From the NCBI GenBank assembly GCA_002427885.1, contig DIZI01000042.1, forward strand, positions 1 through 9,909: a stretch of 9,909 bases of DNA, read 5' to 3'. Both the position numbers and the translations under genes were made by a program. The notes beneath the pieces are model-generated. The model was not told where the DNA came from. It saw nothing but the letters and a program-made list of their open reading frames with translations, and made no database searches. This stretch comes from Paludibacter sp. UBA6032 (lineage in GTDB: Bacteria; Bacteroidota; Bacteroidia; Bacteroidales; Paludibacteraceae). Numbering within the stretch: the stretch's first letter is position 1; each line of letters starts with the position of its first letter. Of this stretch, positions 4,801 to 9,909 are shown piece by piece.

Positions 4801-7758
4801 AGCAGCATTTATGATTTTAATGCAACCGGCAATCCCAGCTTAAGTTGTATTCAGGTGGATGATGTGGATGATGGGTCAACAGACTCCTGGAGTAAAGATA
4901 CCGGAGCAAGTTTTAATGAGTTTTGTGGTTGGTCTAAAGTAAATATTCCCGATGCAAACTTTAAATCGGCATTGTTATTAATAGAGGGACTTGATGCCAA
5001 TAGCGATCGTGATATTCAATATGATGAAGCCACTGCTTATACAGGGGTAATTATTGTAAGCGGCCTAAGCATTGCTAATTTAAAAGGCATTGAAGCTTTT
5101 ATAAATATTACTAGTTTGGACTGTAGTAATAATTCATTAACGAGTCTGAATGTTTCAAATAATACTGCTCTTATAGCTTTGTATTGTAATAATAATCACC
5201 TAAGGAGTTTGAATGTGAAAAATGGAAATAATACAAGTTTAACTAATTTTAATGCAACAAATAATCCTAACTTAAGCTGTATTCAGGTGGATAATGCGGC
5301 TTATTCAACTGCCAACTGGGCAAACATAGATGGCTTAGAAAGTTTTAATGAGGTTTGTTCAGTAAACATTCCAGATGATGCTTTTAAAGCGGCATTGGTT
5401 GGAAATGGCATTGATATCAATGGCGATAGCGAAATTCAATATGATGAAGCCTCGGCTTATGCTGGAAGCATTAGTGTAAACAGCCAAAGTATTACTGATT
5501 TAACAGGCATTGAAGCTTTTACAAATATTACTTATTTGGACTGTAGTTACAATTTATTAACAAGTTTGGATGTTTCGGCCAATACAGCGCTTGAGTTTTT
5601 GTCTTGTAAGAACAATCAATTATTGAGTTTGAATACTACAAGTGTTACGGCTCTTACCGAGTTGCATTGCGCATACAATCAACTGGCAAGTTTGGATATT
5701 TCCACAAATACGGCTCTTACCACATTGGGTTGCTCCAACAATCTACTGACGAGTTTAGTTGTTTCTGACAATACTGATCTTTCAAAGTTACATTGTCAAT
5801 ACAATCAAATAACGAGTTTGGATGTTTCTGGTCTTACTTCTCTTTATGAGATTTACTGTTACGAGAATCAGCTATCGACTTTGAATGTTTCATCAAATAC
5901 AGCACTTCAGTATCTTTATTGTTACAACAATTCATTAACAAGTTTAAATGTTTCATCAAATACAGTGCTTGAGTATTTGTATTGTAACAACAATTCATTA
6001 ACGAGTTTAAATGTGAAAAATGGAAATAATAACAACCTTTCTGATTTTGATGCAACCAGCAATCCCGACTTAACCTGTATTCAGGTGGATGATGCGGCTT
6101 GGTCAACTGATTACTGGCCAAACAAGGATGCCGGAGCAAGTTACAGCACCACAGATTGCGGTGCCAATCTTATCTGGACAGGCGCCACCGATACTGACTG
6201 GGGAACAGCAAACAACTGGGATAATGGATTTGTTCCTTCGGTTTCTAATAATATTACCATTCCAGATGTTACGAACGGCCCCATCGCAACCAGCATCACT
6301 GTTGGAGCGGGCAAGGTGTTAACCATTAACCCCGCAGGTTATCTTACGATTAACGGTACACTTACCAACAATGGTACAGTCGCCATAAAATCAGATGCAA
6401 CAGGCACTGGTTCCTTAATTGTAGCAAGCGTTTCGGGAAGCGGTACCGCTTCCGCTGAACGCTATATGACAGGAAATATCTGGCATATGGTATCACCCAT
6501 TACTGTGGGAGATAGTGTAAGTACTTTTATTCAGGCTACAGGCAATGCAATAGCTCTCAGCGGTAGCAATTACGGTATGATGGATTATAATGAAACCACT
6601 AATACATGGAACACCTACTACGACGCTACCACTCCTGATACTCTGTCATCAGGGAAAGGCTACAGTGTACGACGTACTTCTGATGGTATTGTCACTTTTA
6701 CTGGAGAACTTACCAGCGGGACAAAATCAGTACCGCTTAGCATGGGAGGCATGGGATGGAACTGCATTGGTAACCCTTACACTTCGGCAATCAATATGAA
6801 CAATGCGGCCAATGGAACCTACAATTTTCTAAAAAGCAACAGTAGTGCACTCGATGGTAGTTATGCCTGTATGTATGTTTGGGACGATGCCACTTTATCA
6901 TACAAAATTCTGGGCAACACAAATTATGGTGGTCGTGATCTTGGACAAAACATCTTTCAGTCAGGCCAGGGATTTTTTGTGAAAGCAGCATCTGATGGGG
7001 TTATAGTAGAATTTAATAATAATATGCAAGTATATCAAACAGGTGCAATGTTCAAAGCACCGGCATCAAAAACAAGCTGGCCCGGCATAACTTTAACTGC
7101 AACAAGTACTGCAACGTCATCTTCAGCTATTATCACTTTCAATGAAAATATGACTAAAGGGCTTGATCCAACTTACGATGCAGGGATGCTTCGCGGTACG
7201 AACGGTTTATCGCTTTATACCCGGTTGCTGGAAGACAATGGTGTTGACTTTGCTGTTCAATGTTTGCCCGAAAATTATTCTAATTTGGTTATTCCGGTAG
7301 GAGTTGACTGCAGGGATGGAGGCGAAATTACATTTAGTGCCGAAACAGTTGATTTGCCAACGGATTGCAATGTAATCCTCGAAGACAGATCAACCAAAAC
7401 TTACACTTCTCTGGCTGATGGTGCAACTTACAAAACTACTGTTTTGGCTGGCTCAACTGCTGTCGGAAGGTTTTACATCCGTACAGGTGACAACTTCACA
7501 ACCGGAACTTCGGGACTAACTGCAGGGATAAGTAGCCTGAAAGCATACAATGTAAACGGAACAATCATTATCGAAGGTGAAGTAAACGATCAGGCAATAG
7601 CCACACTTTACGATTTACAGGGTTTAAAAGTTCTTGTTCATTCCTTGCAAAAAGGGTCATTGAATATCCTCTCGTGTCCCGATTTAATAAATGGCATTTA
7701 CTTGTTGACTATTCAACAGGATGGAGAAATTGTGACTAGAAAATTGATAATGAAATAA
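1864..7758 (+). CDS. Giant secreted LRR protein with EF-hand-like modules and T9SS sorting domain
   Basis: 1964 residues. A Sec signal peptide comes first (basic residues 1-11, hydrophobic 12-24, likely cleavage after Ala-Met-Ala at 29). Residues ~36-1432 hold six modules starting near 36, 385, 550, 798, 1026 and 1167. Each begins VNIPDxxFKxALV (with variations), continues with a 12-residue EF-hand-like loop (DANGDEEIQCSE in the first), then TGIEAFxNIT and 21-residue LRR units of the form LxSLDVSxNTALxxLxCxNN, and closes with a cap containing NPDLTCIQVD or close variants. I count 32 full LRR units. From ~1433 a less repetitive region begins with WTGATDTDWGTANNW, includes GWNCIGNPYTSAI and GQGFFVKA, and is typical of Bacteroidota surface proteins. 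Residues ~1889-1964 are a T9SS type A C-terminal domain (ATLYDLQG, NGIYLLTIQQDG, final TRKLIMK). The protein is therefore expected to cross the outer membrane by T9SS and be surface-attached or released. LRRs suggest protein or glycan binding; the ligand is unknown. No catalytic domain is visible. Confidence 0.93.
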   Translation: MKLLHSQKKLKTSILILFFFVFSMNCAMADPCTGNVTIPDTNFKTALLAIDGIDANGDEEIQCSEASAYTDTIDVSSQGIAYLTGIEAFTNITSLNCNNNSLTSLDVSLNTALTYLDCSNNSLSTLDVSLNTALQTLNCNYNSLTSLDVATALNILYCSNNQLSSLNTSGVAALTELHCAYNQLASLDISTNTVLTALGCSNNLLTSLVVSGNTDLSLLHCQYNSLPTLDVSANTVLTQLRCQYNQLTNLNTTGVTTLNELRCANNQLASLDISTNTALTLLGCANNQLSSLDVSANTALTILHCPYNLLTSLDVSTNKAIASLYCYNNSLRSLNVQNTNNSILTDFNATSNPDLTCIQVDDASWSTDNWLNIDAVASYNEVCTVNIPDEYFKAALVENLSINSNADTEIEYDEATAYTGGITVISQNISDLTGIEAFQNITSLNCSNNLLTSLNVSNNTDLTSLTCNNNSLMTLDVSANRALTVLYCNDNQLTSLNVKNTNNSNLTNFNATNNPNLTCIQVDNAAWSTTNWTNKDAGASYNEVCGWSTVNIPDANFKAALVDDPSINTSGDTEIQYDEAITYTGGITVSSMGIEHLTGIEAFTNITSLDCSDNSLTTLDVSANTVLEYLECSGNLLTSLDVSSNTALTYLSCRNNQLSSLNTSDVAALTELHCAYNQLASFDISTNTALTALGCSNNLLTSLVVSGNIYLSKLHCQNNQITSLDVSANTALISLYCSSNLLTSLNVKNGNNTSLDFNATSNPDLTCIQVDNAAYSTDYWTDAYDGLESFSTDCACIVNILDINFKNALVGNTDININGDGKIQCFEASAYTGTIDVSSQSISDLTGIEAFTNITSLNCNNNSLEGLDVSSNKALEDLYCNTNSLTSLDVSGLTSLYQIYCYENSLSTLDVSSNTALQTLYCNNNLLTSLNVFGLTSLYEISCYENHLSTLDVSSNTAIEYLNCNNNLLSSLNVKNRNNSSIYDFNATGNPSLSCIQVDDVDDGSTDSWSKDTGASFNEFCGWSKVNIPDANFKSALLLIEGLDANSDRDIQYDEATAYTGVIIVSGLSIANLKGIEAFINITSLDCSNNSLTSLNVSNNTALIALYCNNNHLRSLNVKNGNNTSLTNFNATNNPNLSCIQVDNAAYSTANWANIDGLESFNEVCSVNIPDDAFKAALVGNGIDINGDSEIQYDEASAYAGSISVNSQSITDLTGIEAFTNITYLDCSYNLLTSLDVSANTALEFLSCKNNQLLSLNTTSVTALTELHCAYNQLASLDISTNTALTTLGCSNNLLTSLVVSDNTDLSKLHCQYNQITSLDVSGLTSLYEIYCYENQLSTLNVSSNTALQYLYCYNNSLTSLNVSSNTVLEYLYCNNNSLTSLNVKNGNNNNLSDFDATSNPDLTCIQVDDAAWSTDYWPNKDAGASYSTTDCGANLIWTGATDTDWGTANNWDNGFVPSVSNNITIPDVTNGPIATSITVGAGKVLTINPAGYLTINGTLTNNGTVAIKSDATGTGSLIVASVSGSGTASAERYMTGNIWHMVSPITVGDSVSTFIQATGNAIALSGSNYGMMDYNETTNTWNTYYDATTPDTLSSGKGYSVRRTSDGIVTFTGELTSGTKSVPLSMGGMGWNCIGNPYTSAINMNNAANGTYNFLKSNSSALDGSYACMYVWDDATLSYKILGNTNYGGRDLGQNIFQSGQGFFVKAASDGVIVEFNNNMQVYQTGAMFKAPASKTSWPGITLTATSTATSSSAIITFNENMTKGLDPTYDAGMLRGTNGLSLYTRLLEDNGVDFAVQCLPENYSNLVIPVGVDCRDGGEITFSAETVDLPTDCNVILEDRSTKTYTSLADGATYKTTVLAGSTAVGRFYIRTGDNFTTGTSGLTAGISSLKAYNVNGTIIIEGEVNDQAIATLYDLQGLKVLVHSLQKGSLNILSCPDLINGIYLLTIQQDGEIVTRKLIMK
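2341..2535 (+). repeat. 195-bp long repeat, copy A (module 1)
   Basis: Covers about three LRR units with the variant cores NTSGVAAL, DISTNT and VVSGNTDL. Aligned by hand without gaps, it differs from copy B at 15 positions (about 92% identity) and from copy C at 18 (about 91%). This is much closer than neighbouring units are to one another, so the three-unit block was copied as a whole between modules. Confidence 0.85.
3826..4020 (+). repeat. 195-bp long repeat, copy B (module 3)
   Basis: Second copy of the three-unit block, about 92% identical to copy A by hand alignment. Differences cluster near its 3' end, where the third unit reads VVSGNIYL rather than VVSGNTDL. Confidence 0.85.
4516..4767 (+). 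repeat. Tandem pair of 126-bp two-unit LRR repeats (module 4)
   Basis: Two head-to-tail blocks, 4516-4641 and 4642-4767, each exactly two 63-base units. Each pairs a variant unit with GLTSLY and a CYEN end with a standard LSTLDVSSNTA unit. The exact 126-base spacing points to a tandem duplication of a two-unit block. Confidence 0.8.
5611..5805 (+). repeat. 195-bp long repeat, copy C (module 6)
   Basis: Third copy of the three-unit block, about 91% identical to copy A. It shares with copy B the TTCAAAGTT sequence near the 3' end (coding LSKLHC), so B and C are closer there than either is to A. It is followed directly by the 126-bp repeat also found in module 4. Confidence 0.85.
5809..5934 (+). 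repeat. Third copy of the 126-bp two-unit LRR repeat (module 6)
   Basis: The same GLTSLY/CYEN variant unit followed by an LSTLNVSSNTA unit appears here, right after copy C of the 195-bp repeat. Module 6 thus combines blocks otherwise found in module 3 and module 4, as expected from recombination between modules. Confidence 0.78.
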
Positions 7759-7787
7759 GAAAATTAAATCCGAAAAAAATTAAAGAC

Positions 7788-7961
7788 ATGAAAACAACTA
7801 TAGAAAGTACAGAAAAGAAGGTTTATAGTTCACCTCAAATTGAACGGATTTTATTGGACAACGAAATTTCATTGGCATTGGAATCTCCGGCAAATCCACC
7901 GGTATGGTCTGAAAATAAGGAAAATTATACTAACGATCCGTTTAAGACAAATGTTGGATAA
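7788..7961 (+). CDS. 57-residue peptide of unknown function, LRR-linked
   Basis: A complete small gene, ATG 7788 to TAA 7959-7961. The product has a Lys/Glu-rich start, then a YSSPQIERILLDNEIS block, an LALESP block, a Pro/Trp-containing middle, and the C-terminus TNDPFKTNVG. There is no signal peptide, membrane helix, Cys residue or double-Gly leader motif. It starts 29 bases after the LRR stop and ends 29 bases before a strong terminator, so it is probably the last gene of the LRR transcript. That it is a real gene is supported by a diverged paralogue at 1588-1741 whose differences are largely in third positions. I do not recognise a named family. The block structure with a fixed C-terminus would fit a peptide precursor, a chaperone-like or regulatory small protein, but nothing visible decides between these. 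Confidence 0.8.
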   Translation: MKTTIESTEKKVYSSPQIERILLDNEISLALESPANPPVWSENKENYTNDPFKTNVG

Positions 7962-7990
7962 TTTATTTTTACAATAAATTAAAATGAAAT

Positions 7991-8028
7991 GAGGCTGTTA
8001 CAATAATTTGTAACAGCCTCTTTATTCT
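7991..8028. terminator. Strong, probably bidirectional intrinsic terminator
   Basis: A perfect 12-bp stem (GAGGCTGTTACA at 7991-8002 pairing with TGTAACAGCCTC at 8009-8020) has a 6-base loop. On the plus strand it is followed by TTTATTCTT; on the minus strand by ATTTCATTTTAATTT. It sits between the convergent peptide and M13 peptidase genes and can end both transcripts. Confidence 0.88.
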
Positions 8029-8037
8029 TATCCGACA

Positions 8038-8054
8038 AACGGCTTAAAGCCGTT
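8038..8054 (-). terminator. Second hairpin just after the M13 peptidase gene
   Basis: AACGGCTT (8038-8045) and AAGCCGTT (8047-8054) form a perfect dyad, 21 bases past the peptidase stop codon. As a hairpin it gives a 6-bp stem with a 5-base loop. On the minus strand only three T follow, so it is a weak terminator or an mRNA 3' end structure ahead of the stronger hairpin at 7991-8020. Confidence 0.4.
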
Positions 8055-8075
8055 AATCAAAAGATTTAATTATGA

Positions 8076-9877
8076 TTACCAGATAGAAACCCGTTTTGCT
8101 ACAGGAACAAACATAGGATCACCTTCTTTAATTCCAAAAGCATCATACCAGGCCTGAATTTGTGGCAAAGCACCATCTACACGCCATTTGCCCAATGAAT
8201 GCGGATCGGATTTAGTCCGTTTAAGGATTTCTTCAGGACGAATGTTTCCGGCCCATACATTAGCATAAGAAAGGAAGAAACGTTGTTCCGGTGTAAAGCC
8301 ATCTTTTACTTCAAGAGGAGCTGCTGCAGTAGCTTTTTTGAATGCCTGATAAGAAACCTGCAAACCACCATGATCAGCAATGTTTTCACCCAATGTAAAT
8401 TCGCCATTTCCATAAACTCCGGGAGCTACAACAATTGAATCGAAGAATTGAGCCATTACTTTTGCACGGGCATCAAAATTCTTTTTATCGTCAGCCGTCC
8501 ACCAGTTCTTTAAATTACCATCTTTATCATATTGGCAGCCCTGATCGTCAAATCCATGAGTCATTTCATGACCGATAACAACTCCAATAGCACCATAGTT
8601 AAAGGCATCATCAGCGGTCATATCAAAGAATGGATATTGAAGAATTCCTGCAGGGAAACAAATTTCGTTGGTGGAAGGATCATAATAAGCATTGACAGTT
8701 TGAGGAGTCATTTGCCACTCCGTTTTGTCCACTTTTTTACCGGCTTTGGCATATTGATATGCATTCTCAAATTTGCTTGCCCGTTGTACATTGGCATAGT
8801 AAGAATCTTTGGTTATATCCAGTTTAGAATAATCTCTCCATTTATCCGGATAACCGATTTTTACATAGAATGCTTTCAGTTTTTCTTTCGCTTTTTGCTT
8901 GGTAGAATCTCCCATCCAGGTTAAAGCACCAATACGATCAGCTAAAGATTCCTGCAGATTATGAACCAGTTTTAGCATACGTTCCTTTGCTGCTGCAGGA
9001 AAATATTTTTTTACGTACATTTGTCCTACTGCTTCACCCAACACACCGTCAACAGTTCCCACGGCACGTTTCCAGCGTGGAGCCTGATCTTTTTTTCCGG
9101 AGAATATTTTTCCATAAAATTCAAAGTTTTGTGCATAAATGGAGTCACTTAAATAGGGAGCTGATTCATCAACCAATTTCCATTGTAAATACGCAATTTG
9201 GGAGGCAATCGGTTCGGTAGTAAGTATATTTCCCACTTCTACTAATGATTCCTTCTGAGAAACACTGATATCTTTAATATTTTTCAGGCCCAATGAGGTC
9301 AGCAAATCATTCCATTGAATGACCGGAACCATTTTTTGCAATTCAGTAACAGTCATTTTGTTGTAATTCGCATGTGGGTCACGCAGTTTTACTTTATCGT
9401 ATGCCGCTTTTGCCAGTCGGGTTTCGATGGTCATAACAGCTTCCATATTCTTTTGGGCAGCGGCAGGAGTAAAGCCGACCAGTTCGAACATTTTTACAAT
9501 ATGTTCTTTATATTTATCACGGATTTCTTTGGTATGTGCATCATTTTCAATATAATAGTCACGTTGACCGAGACCAATTCCACCCTGATAAGTCTGTACA
9601 AGATTCATGGAACTATTCATTGGATCGGCAGCCACATAAACGGCAAAATAAGGATTTAATCCGTTTAATGAAAGTTCAGGAATAAGTTTCAGGATATCGG
9701 ATACATTTTTGGATCCGGCAATTCGTTTCAAATTCGCTTCAATGGGTTTGTAACCATCAGCATTCAGTTTTGTACTGTCCATGGCCAGGTTATACATGTC
9801 CCCTATCTTTTGTTCAACGGTACCTTTTGAATTTGTTTTTGCCGAGATTTCTTCAATCAGCCCACGCAGTTGAGTCC
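8076..9877 (-). CDS. M13-family zinc metallopeptidase (neprilysin/PepO-like), N-terminus missing
   Basis: About 600 residues are visible. The frame is open to the genomic end of the contig, through QLRGLIEEIS and VEQKIGDMYNLAMD, so the Met at 9797 is internal and not the start. The missing part (perhaps 70-90 residues by comparison with usual M13 lengths) should hold the export signal. The Zn-binding motif HEMTH lies at 8556-8570 and the downstream GENIADHGG, whose Glu is the third Zn ligand, at 8364-8387; their ~61-residue spacing fits neprilysin. The substrate-binding NAYYD lies at 8679-8693. Near the C-terminus, DPHSLGKWRV contains the His and Arg that match neprilysin His711 and Arg717 in order and spacing, and the protein ends in Trp, as M13 enzymes do. 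All key residues are present, so it is probably an active, exported oligopeptidase. It converges with the LRR locus and is likely independent of it. Confidence 0.95.
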
Positions 9878-9909
9878 CTGTCTCTTATACACATCTGACG
9901 CTGGCGACG
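9878..9909. other. Nextera (Tn5) sequencing adapter, not genomic
   Basis: Bases 9878-9896 are identical to the 19-bp Tn5 mosaic end used in Nextera libraries (CTGTCTCTTATACACATCT), and 9897-9909 continue as the read-2 side adapter GACGCTGCCGACG with one mismatch (G instead of C at 9904). This is untrimmed library sequence. The base at 9878 could be genomic or adapter. The contig therefore ends inside the M13 gene. Confidence 0.97.

Larger units (their letters stand above)
1969..6159 (+). repeat. Six tandem LRR modules of unequal length within the giant gene
   Basis: Modules span 1969-3015, 3016-3510, 3511-4254, 4255-4938, 4939-5361 and 5362-6159. Head and cap sequences are conserved; the length differences come almost entirely from the number of 63-base LRR units, which I count as 11, 2, 6, 5, 1 and 7. 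One unit in the first module is 19 rather than 21 residues. This indicates growth by whole-module duplication followed by gain and loss of single units. Confidence 0.88.

Noticed and set aside
1969..6159. A CRISPR array or other non-coding tandem repeat
   Set aside because: The 63-base periodicity is fully explained by a 21-residue LRR within one open frame of 1964 codons; there are no short identical repeats separated by unique spacers.
3445..6991. Minus-strand and alternate-frame open frames within the LRR gene
   Set aside because: They are shadows of a repetitive 63-base coding unit, which keeps stop codons out of other frames too. Their translations are low-complexity and lack any domain.
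1643..7961. The two similar peptide sequences as direct repeats bounding a mobile element
   Set aside because: The similarity follows the reading frame, with silent third-position changes, and covers a gene rather than element ends. There is no transposase, integrase or target-site duplication between them.
8199..9659. Several plus-strand open frames of 77-130 codons between 8199 and 9659
   Set aside because: They lie antisense within the M13 peptidase gene, whose own frame has all the catalytic motifs. Their translations show no recognisable domain and no start context of their own.
8076..9797. The M13 gene starting at the Met at 9797
   Set aside because: The frame continues upstream to the end of the genomic sequence with residues typical of an M13 N-terminal region, and a start here would leave no export signal.
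9878..9896. A Tn5/IS50 transposon end
   Set aside because: The 19-bp mosaic end is followed by the Nextera read-2 adapter and then the end of the sequence, and no transposase gene is present. It is library adapter.

Overview
The window looks like a complete short-read contig from a Bacteroidota bacterium, probably Bacteroidales-like. It is AT-rich, has TAnnTTTG-type promoter elements and weak Shine-Dalgarno signals, carries an AraC regulator fused to an N-terminal membrane domain, and encodes a very large leucine-rich-repeat protein that ends in a type IX secretion (T9SS) sorting domain. The right end is not genomic: the last 32 bases match a Nextera (Tn5) library adapter, so the final gene is cut by the contig end rather than by biology.

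Layout, left to right. (1) 39-266: a small, highly basic protein gene whose reading frame runs through an intrinsic terminator; one extra A in a 9-A run would stop it just before the hairpin. (2) 302-1426: an AraC-family regulator with about seven membrane helices and a C-terminal DNA-binding domain. (3) 1427-1863: a 437-base gap holding a pair of short inverted repeats, a candidate promoter, and a decayed copy of a small-peptide gene. (4) 1864-7758: a 1964-residue secreted protein made of six modules, each with one EF-hand-like loop and a variable number of 21-residue Cys-containing LRR units (11, 2, 6, 5, 1, 7), then a less AT-rich beta-rich region and a T9SS type A C-terminal domain. (5) 7788-7961: a 57-residue peptide gene, the intact relative of the decayed copy, only 29 bases behind the LRR gene and followed by a strong terminator that can serve both strands. 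(6) 8076-9877, minus strand: an M13-family (neprilysin/PepO-like) zinc metallopeptidase, missing its N-terminus.

How the parts may fit together: the LRR gene and the following peptide gene are probably one transcript. The membrane AraC regulator, directly upstream and on the same strand, is a plausible controller of this surface-protein locus, but that link rests on position only. The convergent M13 peptidase looks independent. The most unusual signal is the paired small-peptide genes flanking the LRR gene, one intact and one with a nonsense codon, a frameshift and a deletion; no function is assigned to this peptide.
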